Source: an uncultured Comamonadaceae bacterium | GTDB lineage: Bacteria > Pseudomonadota > Gammaproteobacteria > Burkholderiales > Burkholderiaceae | Direction of reading: 5' to 3' | DNA length: 19,866 nucleotides | NCBI GenBank assembly: GCA_946482595.1 | Contig: CAMLSD010000091.1 | Location: 1-19,866, forward strand | Shown: positions 14,119 to 19,866 of the stretch, in pieces | Position numbering within the stretch: position 1 is the first letter of the stretch | Layout of the letters: each line of letters starts with the position of its first letter | Program-made: the position numbers and the translations under genes | Notes under the pieces: generated by a model | Database searches by the model: none | What the model saw: only the letters and a program-made list of their open reading frames with translations | Told to the model about the DNA's origin: nothing

Positions 14119-15081
14119 TCAGGTGGTCGCGGGGATGTAGCTCGTGCCGTTCTTGGCCTCCCACCATCGCAGCATCTGCGGGGGGCCGTCCGGCTGGCGG
14201 GAGATCAGGTGCTTGACGAGCTGGCGCACTGACACCGACACGCTTTTCAGGTCCCGGCAGCACACGTGCAGCGGGATGGCTGCCCAGACTTCATCGAGTG
14301 CGATGGTGTGCAACTGCAACGGGGCGGCATGCACCTGCGCGGTGGTGGCCGGCACGATGGCAATGCCCAGATTGGCCTCGACCATGCGGCAGGCCGCCTC
14401 GAAACCGCTGACGCGCACGCGCACCTTGACCTGGGTCCCGCAGGCGCGTGCCATCTCGGCCAGGTGCCGGTCCCAGCCGCCATGCGCTTCCAGTCCGATG
14501 TAGTCGAAGGCCAGGGTCTCGGGGAAGCGTACCGAGCTGCGCCCGGCCAGGGGATGATGTCTGTGCACGACGACCACGTAGTTCACGGTGTCGTAGTGCC
14601 AGAAGTGCAGGTCATCGGGATAGGCACTGACAGGGGCCACCAGGCCGATGTCCGCGGTGCCGCGGGTCAGCGCCTCCAGCGTCGCGAAGGTGGAGTGTTC
14701 CTCGAGGTCCACACGCACGTTGCTGTGTTCCGCATTGAACGCGGCGAGGTCGCGCGGGAGTCGATGCGTCATCGCGGTGAGGTTCGAGTAGACCCGCACC
14801 TGGCCGCGCACGCCCTTGGCGAACTCGCTCATTTCCACCATGAGCTGCTGCAGATCGCCCAGGGTGCTCTTCACACGCTGGTGCAAGGTGTCGCCGGCGT
14901 CGGTGGGAAGCACCCCGCGCGCATGGCGGTACAGCAGTTGCGTGCCGAACAGATATTCGAGATCGGCAATGCGCTTGCTTGCGGCCGACACGGCAATGTT
15001 GTTGCGCTTGGCACCCTGGTTGATGCTCAGGGTGTCCACGACATCGGTAAACAGGTGCAACGAAAATAGGTCCAGTCGCAT
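14119..15081 (-). CDS. LysR-family transcriptional regulator
   Basis: This is a DNA-binding regulator of 320 aa with standard LysR layout. An N-terminal winged helix-turn-helix occupies about residues 3-62 (LHLFTDVVDTLSINQGAKR, then VSAASKRIADLEYLFGTQLL). A two-lobed effector-binding domain with VRVYSNLTAMTHRLPRDLAA and TADIGLVAPVSA runs from about residue 90. The ATG at 15081 has AGGA six bases upstream, which decides it over an in-frame start 14 codons earlier. The gene converges on sctU and diverges from the luxR-type gene. The effector is unknown, and no sequence evidence ties it to T3SS control beyond proximity. Confidence 0.93.
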   Translation of the reverse strand: MRLDLFSLHLFTDVVDTLSINQGAKRNNIAVSAASKRIADLEYLFGTQLLYRHARGVLPTDAGDTLHQRVKSTLGDLQQLMVEMSEFAKGVRGQVRVYSNLTAMTHRLPRDLAAFNAEHSNVRVDLEEHSTFATLEALTRGTADIGLVAPVSAYPDDLHFWHYDTVNYVVVVHRHHPLAGRSSVRFPETLAFDYIGLEAHGGWDRHLAEMARACGTQVKVRVRVSGFEAACRMVEANLGIAIVPATTAQVHAAPLQLHTIALDEVWAAIPLHVCCRDLKSVSVSVRQLVKHLISRQPDGPPQMLRWWEAKNGTSYIPATT

Positions 15082-15488
15082 CACGTTCCTGTCTGTCTGC
15101 CCGGGTCGGGCAGCAAGGGTCACGGTGGGATCGCGGCGGCGGCCGGGTGGGGTCGCGCGCCGTCCTGGTACTGCAGATTGTCAGCAGCTCGTGCAAGGTC
15201 GGCCGCCACACGGCGCATGCGGTGTCCGGAACTGTCAGGAGGACAGGCTCCGGCACATGCGGCAGGGCCATGATAGCGGCGCCGATTGCCTCGCTGCAAT
15301 GCAGTGTGACGTCATTGCCGTTCGATGGTGTTCGTGCATGGCGAATACTGGATTTCCCAAAAAGCGCTTGTCCGCGATTGTGCGTTCCTTCACGCTTCGT
15401 GAGCCTGTGCAATGGGCCCACCCGGCCTGTCTGCACGGTGATGTCAGATCGCCAGACCGGTGATGAACGCAGCAGCAAGGACAGCCCC
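15082..15488. promoter_or_regulatory. 407-bp divergent lysR/luxR intergenic region rich in dyads
   Basis: No gene is evident here. Several inverted repeats stand out. CTGCCCG-GGT-CGGGCAG (15097-15113) lies just upstream of the LysR ribosome-binding site. CTGTC-AGGAG-GACAG (15232-15246) is extended by CCGGA/TCCGG at 15226-15253. CTGCA-A-TGCAG lies at 15294-15304, and GCAATG-N11-CATTGC at 15296-15318. A less GC-rich stretch around 15340-15390 is a plausible promoter zone for the luxR-type gene, but I cannot place -35/-10 boxes. Confidence 0.5.
15226..15253. promoter_or_regulatory. lux-box-like dyad
   Basis: The core CTG-N9-CAG is symmetric as CTGTC-AGGAG-GACAG, with outer arms CCGGA and TCCGG. 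It resembles LuxR-type operators (CTG-N10-CAG) but its spacer is one base shorter. It lies about 235 bases before the luxR-type start and 145 bases before the LysR start, a position from which either gene could be controlled. Confidence 0.35.
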
Positions 15489-16412
15489 ATGGGACCCGCC
15501 ACGTACGACCAGCTCTTACGCGCCAACGACACCCCGATCAGCCTGTGTGCCCCTGATCCACGCCCGGCCTGGTCGGCGTGGCCGACACCATCGGGCCGGG
15601 ACGACGCCGAGGTGGTGCTCTACGGTGAGCGTGACCTGGCGGTGCATGACCACTCGGCCCGCCGTGGTGCCGTGCCAGGCCTGGTGAGCGAACTGCTGGC
15701 CGCCGGCACGGCCGAGGGTCGAGAGCGCCTGGTGCGCAGCATGCTGCATGGCATGGAGTTCGAATGGCTGGCCTACGGCACGGTCGTCCAGACACGGGGG
15801 GTGTCGGTGCCCCGCAGCTTCTTCTGCCACTACGCCCATCCGGCCTGGACCCACCGCTACTTCCGGGAGCGCTATCACGAGATCGACCCGCGGCACCAGG
15901 ACGCGCCCGCGTCCAGCCTGCCGCTGGTGTGGGACATCCACGATCTCGACCGCAGCGCCGCCGCACGCACGGCCCTCGGGCGGGGCCGGCGCTTCCTCGA
16001 CGACTTTCGCGACAGCGGCATGCGCAGCGGCGTGTTCTTCAGCGTGGCCTCACCGGTGCACCTGCATCAGCGCACGGTGATCAGCCTGGCCTCGAGTTCG
16101 CCCAGCCGGCGATGGATCGTGGAAAGTGTCGTGGGGCAGGCGCTGACGCTGGGTTTGTCGCTGCATGAGTTCCTCACCCGCCATGCACAGATCCATCAGG
16201 CGCACGATGAGGACCGCACGCCCTTGTCCGCACTGCACCGCGACATCCTCGGCTGCCTGGTGCGTGGCCAGAGCGACAAGGAGATCGCGCAGCGTCTTCA
16301 GCTGTCGCTGCACAAGGTCGACTACCACCTGCGTCAGCTGCGGCGGCGGTTTTCGGTGCGCAATCGCGTCGAGCTGGTCAATGCGGCCATCCAGGCCTGT
16401 TCGCTCGGCTGA
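15489..16412 (+). CDS. LuxR-family regulator with autoinducer-binding domain
   Basis: This is a quorum-sensing type regulator of 307 aa. The autoinducer-binding domain keeps all six residues typical of acyl-homoserine-lactone receptors at TraR spacing: Trp120, Tyr124, Asp133, Pro134, Trp148 and Gly181. The C-terminal LuxR helix-turn-helix is at about 246-303 (QSDKEIAQRLQLSLHKVDYHL). The N-terminus is about 60 residues longer than in TraR/LuxR. I chose the ATG at 15489, with AAGGA eight bases upstream; ATG at 15441 is in frame but has no ribosome-binding site. No luxI-type synthase is in the window, so it may be a solo receptor. It converges with the AraC-type gene. Confidence 0.9.
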   Translation: MGPATYDQLLRANDTPISLCAPDPRPAWSAWPTPSGRDDAEVVLYGERDLAVHDHSARRGAVPGLVSELLAAGTAEGRERLVRSMLHGMEFEWLAYGTVVQTRGVSVPRSFFCHYAHPAWTHRYFRERYHEIDPRHQDAPASSLPLVWDIHDLDRSAAARTALGRGRRFLDDFRDSGMRSGVFFSVASPVHLHQRTVISLASSSPSRRWIVESVVGQALTLGLSLHEFLTRHAQIHQAHDEDRTPLSALHRDILGCLVRGQSDKEIAQRLQLSLHKVDYHLRQLRRRFSVRNRVELVNAAIQACSLG

Positions 16413-16442
16413 TCGGGCCGGGCGAAGCGCTGGGGCGAGTAC

Positions 16443-16459
16443 GCGCAGCGAGGCTGCGC
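16443..16459. terminator. Hairpin between convergent luxR- and araC-type genes
   Basis: GCGCAGC (16443-16449) pairs perfectly with GCTGCGC (16453-16459) around a GAG triloop. It lies in the 57-base gap between two convergent genes, as expected for a shared terminator. No T-run follows on either strand, so efficiency is uncertain. Confidence 0.45.
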
Positions 16460-16469
16460 AACCCACGGT

Positions 16470-17363
16470 TCAGTCGGCAATGCCGTTGCGCGCCTCAGGC
16501 GGCTGCAGGGCATCCAGGGCCGAGAGTCTGCGGTACTCGCCCGGCACCACCGCATACGTCCCCAGGAAGGTCCTGTGAAGGTGGCTCTGGTCGCTGAAGC
16601 CTGCGGCATGTGCCGCGTACGCGACGCGTGCGCCCCCGGCCATCAGGTCGCGGGCGTACTCGATGCGGTGGCCGACCAGCAGCTCGTGCGGCGTGAATCC
16701 CCACGCCGTCTTGAAGCGCTTCTGGAGGTGCACGGGATGCCAGCCGACTGCCTGTGCCAGTTCGTCCAGTGTGAGCCGGTGCTGGAACTCGCTGGCGATG
16801 CGGCGATAGAGCCGGCTCATGCGCTCGTCGATCAGGGCCGACCCGGGAAGCGCAGTGATGCCGGCGGCCGGCCCGGGCGAGGGCGGTATCCACTGGCACA
16901 GGCGCTCGCGCAGCAGCGCGCGGGCCGTCGCCGCGAGCGGTGCGTCACCGTGGCTCGCGCACACGCGCAGCAGGTCATGGCAGGCGATGAAATCGCGCGC
17001 CGCATCGTCCTCGTCGAACACCACGACACATGGCTGATCGCCTGCCGGCATGGGCTCGCACGCGCCCTGGGCGGCAAGGACGTGCCGCGCCATTTCACTG
17101 CTGCAGTAGATCGCCCGCTCACGCCATGGCGTGGTGCCGGCACGCAGCGAATGCCAGGCGCGCTGTGCAATGCGCACGAGCGTGTGGGCCGGAATGATGG
17201 TGCTGCCGGCGATGGTGCGAATCTGCATGGGCACATCGAATACGCACAGGGAATGGCCACCGTGACGGTGCGGACGGATGTCGCGCTGTGCAAAGCGATT
17301 GGACGTGAATTGAAGTCCGGCCAATTCCGCATCGCGCCAATAGTGGCAATCGACAAGTTCCAT
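16470..17363 (-). CDS. AraC-family transcriptional regulator
   Basis: The 297-aa regulator has an N-terminal cupin-like sensing region (RDIRPHRHGGHSLCVFD, with a His-rich turn) and a C-terminal AraC DNA-binding domain. The first helix-turn-helix (LTLDELAQAVGWHPVHLQKR) is near residues 198-216. The second (VAYAAHAAGFSDQSHLHRTF) is near 247-266, ending in the conserved P-EYRR turn. I start it at ATG 17363; an in-frame start 18 codons earlier is possible, and neither has a clear Shine-Dalgarno sequence. It diverges from the substrate-binding protein gene, a natural target. Its length and N-terminus do not resemble the HrpB/HrpX activators of Hrp2 systems. Confidence 0.92.
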   Translation of the reverse strand: MELVDCHYWRDAELAGLQFTSNRFAQRDIRPHRHGGHSLCVFDVPMQIRTIAGSTIIPAHTLVRIAQRAWHSLRAGTTPWRERAIYCSSEMARHVLAAQGACEPMPAGDQPCVVVFDEDDAARDFIACHDLLRVCASHGDAPLAATARALLRERLCQWIPPSPGPAAGITALPGSALIDERMSRLYRRIASEFQHRLTLDELAQAVGWHPVHLQKRFKTAWGFTPHELLVGHRIEYARDLMAGGARVAYAAHAAGFSDQSHLHRTFLGTYAVVPGEYRRLSALDALQPPEARNGIAD

Positions 17364-17551
17364 GAATGCTAAGAATCTACAAGTCACCCGAGCAATGCGT
17401 CGGTAGTCTCTCGGCATCGAATGACAGTGTCAATTCGACTACGAATGGGCGTAGCCGACGACTGCAAGCTGCGGTCGGTCACGACGCCGGGCGCGACACG
17501 TTCCGATCGAGCGCGTCGCAAGGCATGAATCCACACGATGGAGACTCGGAG
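17364..17551. promoter_or_regulatory. Divergent araC/substrate-binding-protein intergenic region
   Basis: These 188 bases should hold promoters for both genes and are less GC-rich than the surroundings near 17364-17450. A short dyad TGACA-G-TGTCA lies at 17422-17432, a candidate operator. GGAG at 17540-17543, eight bases before ATG 17552, is the ribosome-binding site of the substrate-binding protein. Promoter boxes could not be assigned. Confidence 0.4.
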
Positions 17552-19150
17552 ATGAACAAGAGACAAGCGCTGAAGGCCGTGCTGAGCGTGGCGCTGCTGG
17601 CGGCCTGCCTGGGGCCGGCGGCGGCGCAGGCACCGGCGTCAAAGGATGCAGGCGAGTTGCGGGTGGGCCTGAGCAGCAACCCCGGCACGGTCGATCCGCA
17701 CTTCTACAACAATGACGGCGTGAGCGCCGTCGTGGGCCATGCCTACGAGACGCTCGTGGCGCTGGATGCAGATGCGCGGCTCGTGCCTCGGCTGGCTGCC
17801 TCGTGGCGTGCGATCGATGACCGCACCTGGGAGTTCAAGCTGCGTGAGGGGGTGCGCTTTCACGATGGTGGCCTGCTCACCGCCGAGGACGTGGTGTTCT
17901 CGCTCGAACGGCCTGCAACCATCACCAACAGCCCAAGCTCATTTGCCACCTACACGCGGGCCATCTCGGGCATGCGCATCGTTGATCCGCTGACCGTCCA
18001 GATCACGACCAGCGTTCCCACCCCGCTGCTGCTCAACGACCTGACACGCATCTACATCGTGTCGAAGAAGCTGGCAGCGCAGGCGACCAGCAATGACTTC
18101 AACCAGGTGCGCTTCAGCGCCGGGACCGGTCCGTTCCGGATCACGTCGTTCGCGCCAGGCCAGGCCATCGGGTTCGAACGTTTTGACGGCTACTGGGGCG
18201 ACAAGCCCGCATGGAAGACGCTGACGCTGCGCCTGCTGCCCACCGATTCGGCGCGCATGTCGGCGCTGCTGTCCGGCGACGTGCATCTGGTCGAGAACGT
18301 GCAGCCCAACCTCGTGGCGCAGTTCCGGCACAACAAGGACCTGCGCGTGTTCACGCGCGAGTCCAGCCGGGTGATGTTCCTGTACACCGATCACCGCGAT
18401 CGGTCACCCTTCGTCACCGATGCGGCCGGGCGCCCCCTGGAGAAGAACCCGTTGCAGGACGTGCGCGTGCGTCAGGCGATCTCGAAGCTGATCGACCGCA
18501 AGGTGTTGTCCGAGCGTGTGCTGGACCAGTTGGGTGTGCCCACCGGCAACATCGCCGCCACCGGCATGTACGGCCACAACCCGGCGCTGGTGCCTGAGCC
18601 CGCCGATCCGGCAGGCGCGCGTCGGCTGCTGGCCGAGGCCGGCTACCCGCAGGGGTTCGGGCTCACGATCTTCGGTCCGAACGATCGCTACATCAATGAC
18701 GAGCAGGTGGTGCAGACCATCGGCCAGATGCTCACACGCGGCGGCATTGCCACCAAGGTGCAGGTGTCACCGATGTCCAGCTATGTCGGGCGGGCGGCAC
18801 GCAAGGAGCTCGGTTTCGGTCTGCTCGGCTTTGGTGTTGGCGGTGGCGAGCCTTCCGGCGCGTTGCGCAGCCTGCTGGCCACGCCCGACAAGGACAAGGG
18901 CATGGGCGCCAACAACTGGAGCAGCTACAGCAGTCCGCAGTTCGATGCAACCTTGCAGCAGGCCTTGCAGACGATCGACGAGGGCAAGCGGGAAGCCTTG
19001 CTGAAGGACGCCGCGGCCATCGCGCTCAGGCAGGACTATGCGCTGATCCCGCTGTACAACCAGGTGGCCACCTGGGCGGCTCGCAAGGGGATCCGTTTCG
19101 TGCCGCGGGTTGACGAGTTCACGCTCGCATCCCATGCCCAACCCGAGTGA
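17552..19150 (+). CDS. ABC transporter periplasmic substrate-binding protein, family 5 (peptide/opine-type)
   Basis: This 532-aa protein binds an oligopeptide-like or other small solute in the periplasm for an ABC importer. A signal peptide (residues 1 to about 26, ending AAAQA) is followed by the SBP family-5 fold. Markers are the opening LRVGLSSNPGTVDPHFYNNDG, then LAASWRAIDDRTWEFKLREGVRFHDG and LTAEDVVFSLER, and LQDVRVRQAISKLIDRKVL in the second half. The signal also contains LAAC (Cys19), a possible lipobox, so soluble versus lipid-anchored is undecided. The start at 17552 follows GGAG with eight-base spacing. No permease or ATPase genes are within the window; they may follow the next gene. 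The substrate cannot be read from the sequence. Confidence 0.93.
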   Translation: MNKRQALKAVLSVALLAACLGPAAAQAPASKDAGELRVGLSSNPGTVDPHFYNNDGVSAVVGHAYETLVALDADARLVPRLAASWRAIDDRTWEFKLREGVRFHDGGLLTAEDVVFSLERPATITNSPSSFATYTRAISGMRIVDPLTVQITTSVPTPLLLNDLTRIYIVSKKLAAQATSNDFNQVRFSAGTGPFRITSFAPGQAIGFERFDGYWGDKPAWKTLTLRLLPTDSARMSALLSGDVHLVENVQPNLVAQFRHNKDLRVFTRESSRVMFLYTDHRDRSPFVTDAAGRPLEKNPLQDVRVRQAISKLIDRKVLSERVLDQLGVPTGNIAATGMYGHNPALVPEPADPAGARRLLAEAGYPQGFGLTIFGPNDRYINDEQVVQTIGQMLTRGGIATKVQVSPMSSYVGRAARKELGFGLLGFGVGGGEPSGALRSLLATPDKDKGMGANNWSSYSSPQFDATLQQALQTIDEGKREALLKDAAAIALRQDYALIPLYNQVATWAARKGIRFVPRVDEFTLASHAQPE

Positions 19151-19158
19151 GACCCGTC

Positions 19159-19866
19159 GTGCTGCATCAACTTGACCACCTTCCCGCGGGCTTCATGACG
19201 CTGGCGGCCACCGAACTGCAGCGTGTGCTGCCGGGGCCCACGCTCATCCACCTGCCCGGTGTCGAGCCGCGTCCGGTGTTTGTCTCGGTGCTGCTGCACG
19301 GCAACGAGGACGTGGGCCTGCTCGCCTTGCAGGGCCTGCTGCAGACCTACGTCGGGCGGCGCCTGCCCCGCGCTCTGTCGATCTTCGTCGGCAACGTCGA
19401 TGCGGCCCGTGCCGGGGTGCGCCGGCTGGATCATCAGCCGGATTTCAACCGCATCTGGGGCCGGGTGCATCCGCAGTCGGCCTACGAGGCGATGGCCGTC
19501 GAGGTGGTCGAGGTCATGCGTCGGCGCGAGGTCTTCGTGGCGGTGGACCTGCACAACAACAGCGGGCGCAATCCGCTGTACAGCTGCCTGTGCGGCGACG
19601 GGACCGGGCACCGGCGCCTGGCCAGCATGTTCTCGCCGCTGGCTGTGCTCATCGATGGGCTGCCGTCACTGTGTTCGGCGTTTTCGCCCCTGTGCCCGAC
19701 GGTCAGTTGCGAATGCGGCGAGATCGGCAATGCCGAAGGCGTGATCCAGGCGGGCGTGCTGATCGAGAAGTGTCTGCATGCCTCGCCGGCCGCGTTCGGG
19801 GAGGGCGGCGCGGGTGACGGCCCGCTCGATGTCATGCGCGCCATCGCGGTGCTCAAGGTGCCCGAG
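19159..19866 (+). CDS. Succinylglutamate desuccinylase/aspartoacylase-family zinc hydrolase (M14-like), truncated by window end
   Basis: This is the first 236 codons of a zinc carboxypeptidase-fold amidohydrolase that removes an acyl group from an N-acyl amino acid in characterised relatives. Zinc ligands fit HGNE (His47, Glu50) and His132 in VDLHNNSGRNP. DFNRIWG (Asn97-Arg98) matches the substrate-binding NR pair, and Glu185 is a candidate catalytic base. I chose GTG 19159, giving MLHQLDHLPAGF, over GTG 19147, which overlaps the preceding stop, and ATG 19195. It lies eight bases after the substrate-binding protein stop, so the two are probably one operon, linking uptake with deacylation. The exact substrate is unknown. 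Confidence 0.85.
   Translation, partial: MLHQLDHLPAGFMTLAATELQRVLPGPTLIHLPGVEPRPVFVSVLLHGNEDVGLLALQGLLQTYVGRRLPRALSIFVGNVDAARAGVRRLDHQPDFNRIWGRVHPQSAYEAMAVEVVEVMRRREVFVAVDLHNNSGRNPLYSCLCGDGTGHRRLASMFSPLAVLIDGLPSLCSAFSPLCPTVSCECGEIGNAEGVIQAGVLIEKCLHASPAAFGEGGAGDGPLDVMRAIAVLKVPE

Noticed and set aside
16470..17363. AraC gene as an HrpB/HrpX-type T3SS activator
   Set aside because: At 297 aa it is much shorter than HrpB/HrpX, its cupin-like N-terminus differs, and it is divergent from a transporter gene.
1..19866. CRISPR array, insertion sequence or integrase
   Set aside because: No regular repeat-spacer pattern, transposase-like frame or flanking terminal repeats were seen.

Overview
The window is GC-rich (roughly two-thirds G+C by eye) and dominated by one non-flagellar type III secretion system (T3SS, Sct nomenclature). 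The tRNA-Asp sequence, the codon bias and the Hrp2-like order of the largest operon (I-J-K-L-N-O-T, as in hrpB2-hrcJ-hrpB4-hrpB5-hrcN-hrpB7-hrcT) suggest a betaproteobacterium of the Burkholderiales. I cannot name the genus.

Layout. 1-95: 3' part of a tRNA-Asp gene with a strong hairpin terminator. 131-1864 (minus): sctR and sctQ, with a well-placed internal start in sctQ that could give a SctQ-C fragment. 1865-2093: divergent promoter region with nested dyads. 2094-7311 (plus): sctV-sctS-sctC-sctD, tightly packed with overlapping stop/start codons. 7488-14097 (plus): a 66-aa Ala/Ser/Thr-rich protein in needle/pilus-subunit position, then a hairpin, then sctI-sctJ-sctK-sctL-sctN-sctO-sctT-sctU. 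14092-14111: a 20-bp perfect palindrome over the sctU stop. 14119-17363: three regulators, LysR-type (minus), LuxR-type with an acyl-homoserine-lactone-binding domain (plus) and AraC-type (minus). 17552-19866 (plus): a family-5 ABC substrate-binding protein and a truncated succinylglutamate desuccinylase/aspartoacylase-like zinc hydrolase, which look like ordinary metabolic flank.

How the genes fit together. SctC (outer ring), SctD and SctJ (inner rings) form the basal body. SctR, S, T, U and V form the export gate. SctN, L, O, K and Q form the cytoplasmic ATPase and sorting platform. SctI is the inner rod, and the 66-aa protein is the best candidate for the needle or pilus subunit. No translocators, gatekeeper SctW, needle-length regulator SctP, chaperones or effectors are visible here.

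The most unusual point is SctU. Its NPTH autocleavage motif, nearly universal in SctU/FlhB, is replaced in frame by HSAR, although the surrounding domain is intact. Together with the lack of sctP in the cluster, this suggests an apparatus that does not use, or has rewired, the usual substrate-specificity switch. Secondary oddities are the separation of sctR from sctS, a divergent Walker A loop in SctN, an AHL-type LuxR without a luxI in the window, and a lux-box-like dyad upstream of it.
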